The notes under the pieces were generated by a model, which saw only the letters and a program-made list of their open reading frames with translations, searched no databases and was not told the DNA's origin. Source: Caldithrix abyssi DSM 13497 (GTDB lineage Bacteria; Calditrichota; Calditrichia; Calditrichales; Calditrichaceae). Taken from it: a DNA stretch of 64,000 nucleotides. Every line of letters begins with the position of its first letter. Positions within the stretch are counted from its first letter, which is position 1. Positions 1-9,572 of this stretch are shown here, piece by piece. The stretch is taken from NCBI RefSeq assembly GCF_001886815.1, contig NZ_CP018099.1, forward strand, positions 4,896,501 through 4,960,500. Reading direction: 5' to 3'. A program made the translations under genes and the position numbers.

Positions 1-1883
1 AGATCATGGTAAAAATTGCGCAAAAACTCCGCCAGGCTCCAGGCCTGAGAAATGGTTCCGGAAATTCTCGGCCGCTGTTCACCTTTCCGTAAAACCGGTT
101 CCACCAACTCCGCAAAACTTCCGATCGCGTCAAAGTTCAATATCTGATCCACCTCATTCAAAAACAACTGCCCGGCGCTGCCTTCCTGATCAAATTTAAC
201 CTGACCACTAATCGCCGGCCCGGCCAGCCAGCACCAGATCAGCCCGTTGTGATAGGCGGCATCCGGCACATAATACGGCAAATAATGGTGATAGGGATGG
301 AAGTTCTCATCTTTGTACCACAATGAAAGCACCCCATAAGGCGTCGTTAAGTGGCTGGTAACAAAGCGGGCCACCGCCTCCTGCCGCTGGCGTGTAAGCA
401 AAGGCTCAATCCCCGGTAAATCCGGAACGGTTACCGCGAACATTTGATTGGGACGAATTTGTTGATCGGCAGTGCCGTCTGCATTTAAATGATCGTACAG
501 CGCTTGTCTTGTTTCATTCCAGTAGTAACGATTAAAATGATCTTTAACTTTGCGCGATAAGAGCAGCCACTTTTGCCCCTGGCTATCTTCTCCCTCGATA
601 TTTTTGGCCATCTGCGCGCCAATCTGTAGGGCCGTGTACCACAAAGCCTGAATCTCCACGGCTCGATTGCCCCTCGGCGACCATGGCCCTTCTGAGCCCA
701 CGGCGTCCATCCAGGTTTCGGCGTCCCTGTGCGTTAAAAAGCCGAGCTCATCTACTCGTTTGCCAATCGCGCCCTCAAGCGCTCGACGAACATAGGGAAA
801 CATCTCCTGTAAAAACGATTGATCCCCTGTGTAAAGAAAATATTCGTAAATAGCCCGAATAAACCACCACGTGCCGTCTGCCGTGTTGTAAATCGTTTCA
901 TTATTGGTAATGCGATTCGGAATCCGCCCCAGTTCCCGGCTGTTTTCATCTTTCATCTGAAAGCGGGCAAAATTGCGCAAAATACTTTTCGCTGTCTCAA
1001 ATTGGCCGTTAACTAATAACGCGCCGTGAAAAGAAATAAATGTGTCCCGTCCCCAGTAATTGTTGAACCACGGCAAACCGGCCCATATCCCCGCGCCTTT
1101 TTGCTGCGTGACCAAAGCGTCCAGCGAAAAAAGCGACCATTGTAAGGCCTTCATCACCTGCCGATTTCTAACAAAAAAGGGATATCTTTGCAGTAACTGC
1201 TCCATCCGCTCTTTACGCCTGGCCGCCGCCTTTTCAAAGTTTTCAATCTCTCTTACAGAGATCGAATCATCCGCGCTAAACTTGCCGTACCTCAGAATAA
1301 AGTAATGCTGTCCGTCATTTGCCTTAAAATAGTTGGCCTTCAATTGCAAGCCGTTGAAAGAGCGGCGTTTTACAACCACTTCCGGCGTTTTTGCAGAAAC
1401 ATCCTTTTTATAGTCGGTTAAATTCAATACAATCCGATCGCCCTTATCCGCTTTAATTTTAATGAACAAGGCATCGACAGAATCAAGCGGCACAAACGAT
1501 TCTACCGTTCCGTTCGCATAAATTCTTTCAAAGCCGTACGGTCGTAACACAAATGCACGCAGCCGGTCGCGTTTCAGCTCGCGCCCGTTTTGAAACAACC
1601 GGTAGTCCTTTAACAGATGCACTTCATTAACGGTCCATCCTTCAAAATTCGTGCTGTTATATCGATGCGTATGGCCGGTAAAGAAGCCTGCAATTTTGTT
1701 GGAAAAAACAAATTGACGATCGCTATCGTCTTTAAGCCTGATCTCCGGCAACGGCCGAAACCGATCAACCAGTATGGGCTGCTTTTTTATCGCTCTTTTC
1801 CTTTCCGGGAAAGAGCAGGCATTAATCAACATGAAAAACAAAACAACAAAAATGATTCCGATTTTGATTTTAAAACCATACAT
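1..1883 (-). CDS. Glycogen debranching enzyme-type lipoprotein (C-terminus cut by window edge)
   Basis: An open frame runs from ATG at 1883 off the window edge, giving 627 complete codons without a stop. The N-terminus has a hydrophobic stretch ending in a lipobox-like LINAC (Cys about residue 23), so it is probably an exported lipoprotein. An N-terminal region (about 60-220) fits the GDE_N domain, and residues about 250-627 form an alpha/alpha barrel of the amylo-1,6-glucosidase type, with the hallmark WFNNYWGRDTFISFHG and later aromatic motifs (ETIYNTADGTWWF, NGLIWCWLAGP). The family removes alpha-1,6 branches from glycogen or starch fragments. The archaeal-type family is about 650 residues, so only the last few are missing. 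A lipidated, extracytoplasmic location is unusual for a glycogen enzyme and suggests work on imported or external glucan. Confidence 0.85.
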   Translation of the reverse strand, partial: MYGFKIKIGIIFVVLFFMLINACSFPERKRAIKKQPILVDRFRPLPEIRLKDDSDRQFVFSNKIAGFFTGHTHRYNSTNFEGWTVNEVHLLKDYRLFQNGRELKRDRLRAFVLRPYGFERIYANGTVESFVPLDSVDALFIKIKADKGDRIVLNLTDYKKDVSAKTPEVVVKRRSFNGLQLKANYFKANDGQHYFILRYGKFSADDSISVREIENFEKAAARRKERMEQLLQRYPFFVRNRQVMKALQWSLFSLDALVTQQKGAGIWAGLPWFNNYWGRDTFISFHGALLVNGQFETAKSILRNFARFQMKDENSRELGRIPNRITNNETIYNTADGTWWFIRAIYEYFLYTGDQSFLQEMFPYVRRALEGAIGKRVDELGFLTHRDAETWMDAVGSEGPWSPRGNRAVEIQALWYTALQIGAQMAKNIEGEDSQGQKWLLLSRKVKDHFNRYYWNETRQALYDHLNADGTADQQIRPNQMFAVTVPDLPGIEPLLTRQRQEAVARFVTSHLTTPYGVLSLWYKDENFHPYHHYLPYYVPDAAYHNGLIWCWLAGPAISGQVKFDQEGSAGQLFLNEVDQILNFDAIGSFAELVEPVLRKGEQRPRISGTISQAWSLAEFLRNFYHD

Positions 1884-2152
1884 ATCTGAACTTCTAATAA
1901 ATGATTGCCATTATTTTTAGACTGTTTGAATTTAATCAACTCAAGCTGCTAAAACCAGTAAAAGAAAAAATAACACAGATCAACATGAAATCAGGCAAAA
2001 AAAACGAACGGGCCAGCCTGCCCTGACACCTGAATAAATTTTGTCCTTGCATTCCAGCGCTTTATTTTTCGTTTAGAAACCGTGTCATAACTTCAAACCA
2101 GACACCGTTCGCAAAACACAATCAGCCCGCCCTACGTGTTGTTAAGCAGGAA

Positions 2153-3022
2153 TCACCCCACATCAATGCCCAGAAAATGACGGGCCACCAACCCGATCAA
2201 AAAAGAAACCGCAGCGACTCCCAGGCTGATCACCATCATCTCAACAAAAATTCGTTTAAAGTCCAGCTCTTTGACCACCGAAACAAAAAAGGAGAAAAAC
2301 CAGATTATCAAAACGACAAAAACCAGTGTGTTGGCCATGGCCACCAGATAATGCGTGTAAAAGAAAAAAGGGCCGACCAGTAAAGTAACGGTAAAAACAT
2401 AGGCAACGCCTGTGTAAAATGAAGCGACGAGAGGATTTTGATCGCCGGCCTCCGATTTTTTTGAAAGATATTCCGAAGCCGCCATGGAAAGCGAAGCGGC
2501 CACCCCTGTAATCATTCCGGCAAGTCCGATGAGTCTGGTTGACTGCAAAGCCAGGCTCAATCCGGCCAGAGCCCCCGTCAATTCTACCAGAGCATCATTT
2601 AAGCCCAACACCATGGAGCCGATGTATTCAATCTTTCGCTCATCAATCATCTCAACCAGCATTTTCTCATGCTCATTTTCCTCATTAATGATCTGTTGCG
2701 CTTCTGGTATTTCGGCAAGAATGGCTTGATAATTCTTTTCTGCCTGCTCTTCACCCTTCTCCATCATTTTGATGGTGAATGTTAAGCCAAGTATCTTTTC
2801 GATCATCAAATACTTTAAAATCGTGAAGCGGCTGGGCTTTATTTTTACGCCCGTATATTTAGCCCAGAATTCACTATGCCGCAGTTCGTCCTCGGCTATT
2901 TTATTTAAAACCTCTTTGTTTTTTCCTTTTGCCTTGCGGGCAAGTACCTTGTAAATATGGTATTCTGTAATTTCTATCTTTTGAAATTGCAAAATTAGTT
3001 TTTTAGTCGCCTCAGAAATCAT
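2153..3022 (-). CDS. Membrane-bound ferritin: rubrerythrin-like domain fused to VIT1/CCC1 transporter
   Basis: 289 residues. Residues 1-140 are a ferritin-like di-iron four-helix domain: helix 1 carries EITEYH (E17, E20), helix 2 has AEDELRHSEFW (E46-x-x-H49) and a later helix has NEENEHEKML, the usual Glu/ExxH iron ligands. Residues about 150-289 are a VIT1/CCC1 domain with about five membrane segments and the conserved GLNDALVELTGALAGLS and AASEYLSKKSE. Fusions of this kind (the MbfA family) export or sequester iron or manganese in other bacteria. Here it would be an inner-membrane divalent metal exporter with a cytosolic iron-sensing or oxidising domain. It stands alone between unrelated minus-strand genes. 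Confidence 0.88.
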   Translation of the reverse strand: MISEATKKLILQFQKIEITEYHIYKVLARKAKGKNKEVLNKIAEDELRHSEFWAKYTGVKIKPSRFTILKYLMIEKILGLTFTIKMMEKGEEQAEKNYQAILAEIPEAQQIINEENEHEKMLVEMIDERKIEYIGSMVLGLNDALVELTGALAGLSLALQSTRLIGLAGMITGVAASLSMAASEYLSKKSEAGDQNPLVASFYTGVAYVFTVTLLVGPFFFYTHYLVAMANTLVFVVLIIWFFSFFVSVVKELDFKRIFVEMMVISLGVAAVSFLIGLVARHFLGIDVG

Positions 3023-3061
3023 CGGTTTCTACTCCTTTTTTTAAACCTGCTGCCATAAAAA

Positions 3062-5077
3062 TCACTTTAAAAACCTGGCAAACCAGTTGTGAACCGTTTG
3101 CCACCACAGCCGCGCATTTTGGGGCCTGGTTACAAAATGGTCTTCGTCCGGGAAGAACAAAAGACGCGATTCAATCCCCTGGCGCTGCAGAGCCGTAAAA
3201 ATTTGCAGCCCCTGGGTGTAAGGCACGCGGTAGTCATGTTCGCCGTGCACAATAAGCATGGGCGTTTGAAAGCGACGCACGCGTTCGGGACTGGCAGGAT
3301 TCCACTTCTGGTACAGCGATCCTTCATCCCAGGGCGTGCCGTTAAACTCCCACTCCGGAAACCACAGCTCTTCGGTGGCGCCATACATACTCACCTGTTC
3401 AAAAACCCCATCGTGCGACACAAAACACTTAAACGGATGCTTATCTCCTGCAATCCAGTTAATCATAAAACCGCCGTAAGATGCGCCCGCTGCGCCCACA
3501 CGATTGCGGTCAATAAAAGGATAGTTGTCAAAAACCCACTCCGTTCCTGTTAAAATATCCTCATAGGGCGCCCCGCCCCAGTCTTTAGAAACGGCATCGG
3601 TAAACTCCTGACCATAACCACTGCTGCCGTGAAAATTAATGGCAAAAACCACATAGCCGGGCGCGGCAAACATCTGATAATTCCAGCGAAAATGGAATTC
3701 TCGCTCCCATGCCCCCTGCGGCCCGCCGTGGATCAGTTCAATGGCCGGATACGTTTTGCCCTCTTCAAAAAAAGGCGGTCGTAAAATGTACCCATGAACG
3801 CTGTCGCCTTTCGCGCCAATAAACACAAATTCTTCCAGCCGCGGCAATTCAAGCTGATCTAACACTGCTTTGTTAACAAACGTCAATTGCTGGCGTTTCT
3901 TCTTTTTCAAATCAAATTTAAAAAGCTCATACGGCATAGCCTCATTTTGTTCCCGGAATATCAACGTATTTTTACCGGCCAACTGCACGTCGGAAACCGT
4001 GTGCCCTTTTAGCACCGGTCGAATTCTGCCTTTTTTAATATCCACTCTGTAAATACTGTAAGCGCCGTGCTCGCCGCAGGTAAAAAACAGCTCCTTGTTG
4101 TTTCGCCAGAAAATGGAGCTAACCGAATAAGGGAAACCTGCGGTTAACTCCCGGGTTGTCCTCTTCTTTCGGTCAAAAAGCATTATGCGGCGTCGATCGG
4201 CTTCAAACCCGGGACGCTCCATGGAAAGATAAGCCAGATAACGCCCGTCAGGAGAGTAGGTCGGATTATTGTCGTTTCCTTTGTTTTTGGTAAGCCGAAC
4301 CGTCTCGCCGCTGACAATATCGTAAATAAACAAATCATTGTTGGTGCTTGCCGCTACAATAGAATCCGTGTTTCGTACAAAACAAATCTCTTTTCCGTCC
4401 GGCGAAAAAACATAATCGTGCTGCCCGCCAAGGTCCAATGGCGGCGTATCGTAATCGCCAGGCGTTATGTCTTTTAGCACCTCCCCCTCAATCGTAGCCA
4501 GAAAAACGTGCGACCGTTTGCCCTCCAGCCAGCGATTCCAGTGCCGATAGAACAATTGATCAATAACGCGCGCTTTAACTTTGCTGTTTTTCACCGAATC
4601 GATTTTTTGCTTTAAACATTCAAACGTTTCGCATTCCGGATACACTTCTGCGCTGAACATCATTTTTTTTCCATCGGGACTGATTACCGCATTGGCCGCC
4701 CCGGCCACAAAATCGGTTACCTGTTGCGCCTCTCCGCCCTGCAGGCTGATTTTCCAGATCTGCCCTGAACGATTGAAATAAAGCGTTTTTCCATCCGGCG
4801 TCCACACAGGGTGGGAGCTCGATGACGCAGCGCGCGTTATCTGGCGCAGTTCTCCTGCTTTTAAATCGTAAAGAAAAATATCCGTCTTAAACGAATTCTC
4901 TTCTATGTTCGGCGTGGTTAAACAAAAGGCTACCTGCTGCCCGTCGGGACTGACCGTAACCGAATGCATGCGTTTTAAGGTAAAAAAATCTTCAAAGGTA
5001 ATGGCTCGTTTTTCCCCTGCCAGCGAAGGGGAAACAAGCAATAACAAAGTAATTAAAAGGTACAGCGCTTTTTGCAT
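3062..5077 (-). CDS. Secreted S9 family peptidase (acylaminoacyl/dipeptidyl peptidase type)
   Basis: 671 residues with a clear signal peptide (LLITLLLLVSPSLAG). Residues about 25-400 are a beta-propeller of PD40/WD40-like blades (repeated SPDGKxI motifs), which gates access to the active site. Residues about 410-671 are a prolyl oligopeptidase-type alpha/beta hydrolase with oxyanion region HGGPQGAWE, nucleophile elbow GASYGG (Ser about 533), HGEHDYRVP (Asp about 615) and DEDHF (His about 647). All three triad residues are present, so it should be an active exported exopeptidase acting on short peptides. A second, different S9 peptidase lies at 25237-27156. The start has ggag 6-9 bases upstream. 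Confidence 0.92.
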   Translation of the reverse strand: MQKALYLLITLLLLVSPSLAGEKRAITFEDFFTLKRMHSVTVSPDGQQVAFCLTTPNIEENSFKTDIFLYDLKAGELRQITRAASSSSHPVWTPDGKTLYFNRSGQIWKISLQGGEAQQVTDFVAGAANAVISPDGKKMMFSAEVYPECETFECLKQKIDSVKNSKVKARVIDQLFYRHWNRWLEGKRSHVFLATIEGEVLKDITPGDYDTPPLDLGGQHDYVFSPDGKEICFVRNTDSIVAASTNNDLFIYDIVSGETVRLTKNKGNDNNPTYSPDGRYLAYLSMERPGFEADRRRIMLFDRKKRTTRELTAGFPYSVSSIFWRNNKELFFTCGEHGAYSIYRVDIKKGRIRPVLKGHTVSDVQLAGKNTLIFREQNEAMPYELFKFDLKKKKRQQLTFVNKAVLDQLELPRLEEFVFIGAKGDSVHGYILRPPFFEEGKTYPAIELIHGGPQGAWEREFHFRWNYQMFAAPGYVVFAINFHGSSGYGQEFTDAVSKDWGGAPYEDILTGTEWVFDNYPFIDRNRVGAAGASYGGFMINWIAGDKHPFKCFVSHDGVFEQVSMYGATEELWFPEWEFNGTPWDEGSLYQKWNPASPERVRRFQTPMLIVHGEHDYRVPYTQGLQIFTALQRQGIESRLLFFPDEDHFVTRPQNARLWWQTVHNWFARFLK

Positions 5078-5605
5078 TTTATCCTCCGTTTATTTCCTTG
5101 ATGGCGGCTGAATTTATTTCGTTGTTCATTTAAAATTTAATTCGTTTCTCTTTAAAAGCAAACACCCGCTGATTGGCAGGCACCTCCTCCTGCCGAAACT
5201 CCGTCACAAACATCGCCCGTATTCAGGGATTACAGCGGCGCTTCTTACTTTTTTTGGAAAAAAGGTCGCCTTTTGTGCTGCCCCTTTTCCTGACCGTTTT
5301 TATTGCCGTCGCTTCACCGGAACTCGCGAAAATATAAAAATAAATCAAATTCGTAAAAAATGAAAATCTCACTTTTAAAAGAACTCGTGGCTCTGGGCCT
5401 TTTTAATGGACTCGCCCGGGCTCTTTGTCCATACGATAAAGTTACCCATCATTTCACAGCAACATTACTCTCCGCGCAAAAAAAGTAAAGCAAGCGGAAA
5501 ACAAACACTCTTTTAAAGAAACAGGGTTTCGACCTTCTTCAAGCCCTAACATGCCCATCAGTAACCCGGCTCCGGGCTGTCAGCGCCGCGGTTTTTTCAC
5601 TCCTT
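5078..5605. other. Intergenic stretch without recognised gene
   Basis: 528 bases (more before the peptidase start) between two minus-strand secreted-protein genes. No frame with a plausible start, ribosome site and codon pattern was found. A short stem (ggcagg...cctgcc, near 5176-5195) is too weak to call. It must hold the promoter of the S9 peptidase, but no clear -35/-10 pair stands out. Confidence 0.4.
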
Positions 5606-8527
5606 TTATGGGGTTTTCTTTTTCTCCTTTCGCTCTTTTTTGGGCAGGGCTTCTATTTTGAATGTACCGGACGCCTTTTCGCCATTATGCTCAATGATAA
5701 TGGTGTACGTTCCTGCCCGCAGATAAAATTTGCCATTGTCGCGCGGCTTCAGTTTTTTATTTTTTGGATTGTCTTCGGGTAAACCGGAAACGTATTTTTT
5801 GAAAGTCTCCGGCTCAACGGAAAAATCATAAAAAAGAAAATTCAATCCGGCCGCACTGTTCAACTGCCACTCTGCCAGTTTAAAATCTTTTTCGCCTGCA
5901 AGCCAGATTTTTGTTTTGCCAGCCTGTTTGCAATAAAAAGCGATTTTTAAAGAGTCGCCTTTGATGATTTTCCATGAGTAGTCGCGGTTTCCGGCATGAG
6001 GTTGTTCTTTATGATTTTTTAAGGGAAACAGATGGAGTTCTCTGGCCAGAACTTCCGGCGTCAGCTGAGCCACTTCACGCATGTTTCCAATAAAAATGGA
6101 ACGGCCGTGCGTTCCCACGACCAGGTCGTGTTCGCGCGGATGCACCACCAGGTCGTGAACCGGCGCGTCCACCAGCCCCTTTGCAAAGGCCATAAAGCGA
6201 ACGCCGCCATCCAGCGAAACGTACAATCCGTGATCCGTTCCCACATAAACAAGGTTCTCGTTAAACGGATCTTCTTTGACCACGTTTATCGCTTCCGGGG
6301 GCAGGTTAAGGCCGATTTGCTTCCATGTTTTTCCGAAATCTTCCGAGCGATACAGCAGCGCTGCAAAATTATCCCAACGATAGCCGTTCAGCGCTGCAAA
6401 GCAACGGCTCTCCTTATGTTCAGAAGCCACCACCCGACTGACCCAGTAATTTTGCGGCAGGCCGTCAGAAATACGCTGCCAGTGCGCGCCGCCGTCCTGC
6501 GTAACATGAATTAAGCCATCGTCGCTTCCCACGTAAATCAAACCGAATTTTAAAGGGGATTCGTCAATGGTCGTTAAGGTACCGTAAGGCACATCCCCCT
6601 TCCGGCCGCCCAGGGTTAAGTCGCCGGAGATGGGCGTCCAGTGTTCTCCGCGGTCCATGCTGCGGTAAACTCTTTGCGCCCCGATGTACAAAATGTCCTG
6701 ATTATGCACAGAAAGATGAATGGGCGTTTGCCAGTTAAAGCGTAAAGGCCGTTCACCCAGCTTGTGTTTGGGCGTAATGCGTTTTGGCTTCCCGCTCTGG
6801 CGGTCGATGCGAAAATAATTGCCAAACTGATAACCGGTGTACACCGTTTCATTGTCCCGCGTGTCAATCTCAATCTGCATCCCGTCTCCGCCCATAATCG
6901 ACCGAAAGGCATAGTGACCGCTTTGTTGCCAGGCGCGCGACTCGCGATTTGTGGAAGGCCCCACCCAAACGCCGTTATCCTGCATGCCCCCGTAAACATT
7001 GTACGGCTTGGCCATGTCCACGGCCACCGTGTAAAATTGTCCCACCGGCGGATGGTTGGCTTTAAACCATGTCCGCCCGTTATCAAAACTAATATTAATT
7101 CCGCCGTCGTTGCCAGCAATTAAATGCTGTGCATTCTGCGGATCGATCCACAACGCATGATGATCCACATGAACATTTTCATGATTTAGTGAATGAAAGG
7201 TTTGGCCGCCATCTTCCGACAACAACAGCGGAACGCCAAGAATATAAATACGATTGGCATCTGTTGGCGATACGCGAATATTGCCAAAATAGTAGCCAAA
7301 GGCATAATAAACCTTGTCCAAATAATCGTCATGAGTGCGCTGCCAGCTTTTTCCGCCGTCCACGGAGCGATACACCTCCGGCCCGATGACCGGCGTCTCA
7401 AATAACTCTGCATTGGCGTCTTCCACATACTCTACCAGGGTCAACGGTTTGATCTTCTTTTGGCGCACCAAATGAAAAAGGGTGTCTGCGTTAAATTCAT
7501 GGGGGAAATGGTAGCGATCCAGAAAAGCGTTCAATTCATCAGGATCGAGCTTTAAAAAATCTTCCACCGAAATCGTGCGCAGCAGAGCCCTGGTTATCGC
7601 CGGCTCTTCTTCTTTTTCCCTGCGCTTTTGGTTATCTACCAGCGCATAAAGTATTTGTGTGTTTTGTGGAAAAACAGCCAGACCGATACGGCCGACATGC
7701 GTTCCATGGGGAAATCCGCTTTTTTCGCCGCTGATCAGTTGCCACGTTTCGCCGCCATCTACGCTTTTATAAATACCAGAGCCTTCTCCGCCTTCCCAGA
7801 AGTTCCAGGCGCGACGCGTGCGCTCCCACATGGCGGCATATAAAACGTCCGGATTGTGCGCGTCAATGACCAGATCGATTCCGCCCGTGTTTTCATTGAC
7901 GTAAAGAACATGCTTCCAGCTTTTGCCGCCGTTTGAAGATTTGTAAATCCCGCGTTGTTCGTTTGGCGAGTACAAATGACCGACTGCGGCCACCCACACA
8001 ACCTGCGGATTATCGGGATGCAAAACAATACGCCCCACATGATGCGTCTCGCCCAGGCCCATGTGCTGCCAGGTCTTGCCGCCGTCTTCGCTCAAATAAA
8101 TACCGGTACCGGAATATGATGAACGGCTGGAATTGCTCTCGCCGGTTCCCACCCAGATGCGCCGGCCATGCCGCCAGTCAACCGCAATATCGCCAATGGT
8201 CATCACCGGCTGGCGATCAAAAAGCGGTTTAAAGTCGATGCCGCTGGTGGTCGTGTGCCACAAACCGCCCGAAGCGTAAGCCACATAAAACTCTTTTGGA
8301 TTTTGTGGATTGGCTTCAATATCCACCACGCGCCCGCTTTGAACCGAGGGGCCAATATTGCGGAATGGTACGTTTTTAACCAGAGAGTTACGCTTTAACG
8401 CCTGGCGTTGCTCAAACCCTGTCAGGCGCTTTTCCACCGGTGTAAAAGGTATGGGATTTTGCGGGTAATCCTGGCTGTAAACCAACACAGGCAGGAAAAA
8501 TAAAACGATTAAGCAACGAATAGTCAT
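5606..8527 (-). CDS. Secreted Asp-box (BNR/sortilin-like) beta-propeller protein
   Basis: 973 residues from the preferred ATG at 8527, which has AAGAAAGG six bases upstream and starts directly into a signal peptide (CLIVLFFLPVLVYSQ). The longer frame to 8572 adds 15 residues that spoil the signal. The body carries ten Asp-box motifs of the S-x-D-x-G-x-x-W type (for example SEDGGKTWQ, SSNGGKSWK, SVDGGETWQ, SFDNGRTWF, SEDFGKTWK), the pattern of VPS10/sortilin and xyloglucanase-like propellers, so two propellers are likely. There is no sialidase catalytic signature and no YPNPFNP sorting tail. The C-terminal 150 residues look like a beta-sandwich and end in a very basic KKERKEKKKTP. Similar proteins are abundant in FCB bacteria next to S9 peptidases; a binding or peptidase-associated role is inferred. 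Confidence 0.82.
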   Translation of the reverse strand: MTIRCLIVLFFLPVLVYSQDYPQNPIPFTPVEKRLTGFEQRQALKRNSLVKNVPFRNIGPSVQSGRVVDIEANPQNPKEFYVAYASGGLWHTTTSGIDFKPLFDRQPVMTIGDIAVDWRHGRRIWVGTGESNSSRSSYSGTGIYLSEDGGKTWQHMGLGETHHVGRIVLHPDNPQVVWVAAVGHLYSPNEQRGIYKSSNGGKSWKHVLYVNENTGGIDLVIDAHNPDVLYAAMWERTRRAWNFWEGGEGSGIYKSVDGGETWQLISGEKSGFPHGTHVGRIGLAVFPQNTQILYALVDNQKRREKEEEPAITRALLRTISVEDFLKLDPDELNAFLDRYHFPHEFNADTLFHLVRQKKIKPLTLVEYVEDANAELFETPVIGPEVYRSVDGGKSWQRTHDDYLDKVYYAFGYYFGNIRVSPTDANRIYILGVPLLLSEDGGQTFHSLNHENVHVDHHALWIDPQNAQHLIAGNDGGINISFDNGRTWFKANHPPVGQFYTVAVDMAKPYNVYGGMQDNGVWVGPSTNRESRAWQQSGHYAFRSIMGGDGMQIEIDTRDNETVYTGYQFGNYFRIDRQSGKPKRITPKHKLGERPLRFNWQTPIHLSVHNQDILYIGAQRVYRSMDRGEHWTPISGDLTLGGRKGDVPYGTLTTIDESPLKFGLIYVGSDDGLIHVTQDGGAHWQRISDGLPQNYWVSRVVASEHKESRCFAALNGYRWDNFAALLYRSEDFGKTWKQIGLNLPPEAINVVKEDPFNENLVYVGTDHGLYVSLDGGVRFMAFAKGLVDAPVHDLVVHPREHDLVVGTHGRSIFIGNMREVAQLTPEVLARELHLFPLKNHKEQPHAGNRDYSWKIIKGDSLKIAFYCKQAGKTKIWLAGEKDFKLAEWQLNSAAGLNFLFYDFSVEPETFKKYVSGLPEDNPKNKKLKPRDNGKFYLRAGTYTIIIEHNGEKASGTFKIEALPKKERKEKKKTP

Positions 8528-8681
8528 AACAAACCTTTCTTCAACAATAAATATCATTGTTAAAATACGCAAAAAGTAGAGAAACAGGCAAATTCACATA
8601 AATCGTCCGGGTGGCAAGGAATGGCCTCACGGCCTGTGCCGCCTATCTCAAATAAAATTGTAAATCTTGGATGAGTTCAGT

Positions 8682-8719
8682 ATAAAAACCACGAATTTCA
8701 CGAATGACACGAGTATATT
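8682..8719. repeat. Dispersed AATTCGTG-type repeat remnant
   Basis: The segment contains accacgaatttcacgaatg and its near-tandem echo cacgaatgacacgag, which on the minus strand reads TCGTGTCATTCGTG then AAATTCGTGG. Short elements of this kind are scattered through intergenic DNA of many FCB bacteria. No function is claimed. Confidence 0.45.
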
Positions 8720-8947
8720 TTATGTAATTTAAATAAAAACAATTATCATATTTAAATGAAATTCGATAATAATTCCTTTTTAGAGTGGACTCATACATTG
8801 TCTTTGACTTTTGGGACAGCGCCGGGATGCCACGCAAGTGGTGACTTTCGTCAGGGGATGAGCTTTTAAAATAGCACAAAAATTTTTACACGCTAAGGCA
8901 CTAGATCTTTCGAAGGAAGTATTCTATAGGTGTGATTTGAAGAAATC

Positions 8948-8988
8948 GGTGTAACCGGAATCGAGCTTAGCGGAATTTAGGTTACACC
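8948..8988. repeat. Inverted repeat GGTGTAACC/GGTTACACC
   Basis: Perfect 9-base arms at 8948-8956 and 8980-8988 with a 23-base spacer, 36 bases beyond the stop of the minus-strand HEFAH protein gene. It could be a weak transcription end for the copper-type island or a binding site. The long spacer and lack of a T-run make an intrinsic terminator doubtful. Confidence 0.45.
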
Positions 8989-9024
8989 CTTATGGCTACA
9001 TAGAAAGGTATTTACACCAAAAAA

Positions 9025-9507
9025 TTAGACTTGAGTCGACATTAACATAACAATCCAGCCAGCAGCAGATATTAAGGTAAAAATACTCCAAAAAATAAGA
9101 CGTGGAAATACTGAAATATCTCTATAAAAAAGGGCATATTCTCGGTTCATGTTTAGCCGAACATGGGCCTCGGCTAAAATTTCAGCCATTGCATGGATGC
9201 TGAAAAAGACAACCCCTATTTTAAGCAAATTTATTTCTGGTATTTTAATTATCCATGCTACACTAATAAAAATGTAAACAAGCAAAATGGGCAAGGTCTG
9301 AAAGTGAGCAAATTCGTGAGCAATACTCAATTGCCAGTATGGTTTATCAGCCAAACCGAATCGTAGCAACCAGTTTACTGCCGGAGGATGCGGGATAAGC
9401 AGTTTACCAAAACCAGCCCGATGAAAGAAACGACTCCGTATCTCAACAATCGCATCCAAACCATACCAGGTACGTTTACTTATTAAAGAATTGTTGTTAG
9501 AAAACAC
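9025..9507 (-). CDS. Small integral membrane protein with HEFAH motif (putative metalloprotein)
   Basis: 160 residues, no family recognised. About three hydrophobic segments lie at 70-88, 92-108 and 130-156. The sequence AHEFAHFQT (H64, E65, H68) matches the HExxH zinc-binding signature at the edge of a membrane helix. A second cluster, H105-x3-E109-x3-E113-x-H115, sits at the end of another helix and could supply further ligands. It may be a short membrane metallopeptidase, a metal-binding membrane protein, or a false match. It is the last gene of the copper-type island, 65 bases after the multicopper oxidase stop. Start at ATG 9507 follows GAAAG-rich sequence. Confidence 0.7.
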   Translation of the reverse strand: MFSNNNSLISKRTWYGLDAIVEIRSRFFHRAGFGKLLIPHPPAVNWLLRFGLADKPYWQLSIAHEFAHFQTLPILLVYIFISVAWIIKIPEINLLKIGVVFFSIHAMAEILAEAHVRLNMNREYALFYRDISVFPRLIFWSIFTLISAAGWIVMLMSTQV

Positions 9508-9572
9508 TTTACAACTTTCTTTTTTAGTACTTGACCTTTATTGATTAAACCACATTAAACTAAAAGAATTTT

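Larger units (their letters stand above)
8528..9024. other. Intergenic stretch with repeat remnants
   Basis: About 500 bases without a credible gene. A 78-codon frame at 8643-8879 (minus) covers the dispersed motif read below and has repeat-derived composition, so it is not called. The stretch holds the promoter of the Asp-box protein gene at its left end and a 9 bp inverted repeat at 8948-8988. Confidence 0.5.

Noticed and set aside
5176-5195. Terminator hairpin after the Asp-box protein region
   Set aside because: Six-base stem without T-run and on the wrong side of the gene ends.
8643-8879. 78-codon minus-strand frame
   Set aside because: It covers a dispersed repeat (AATTCGTG-type) and has no ribosome site; reading is a by-product of repeat sequence.
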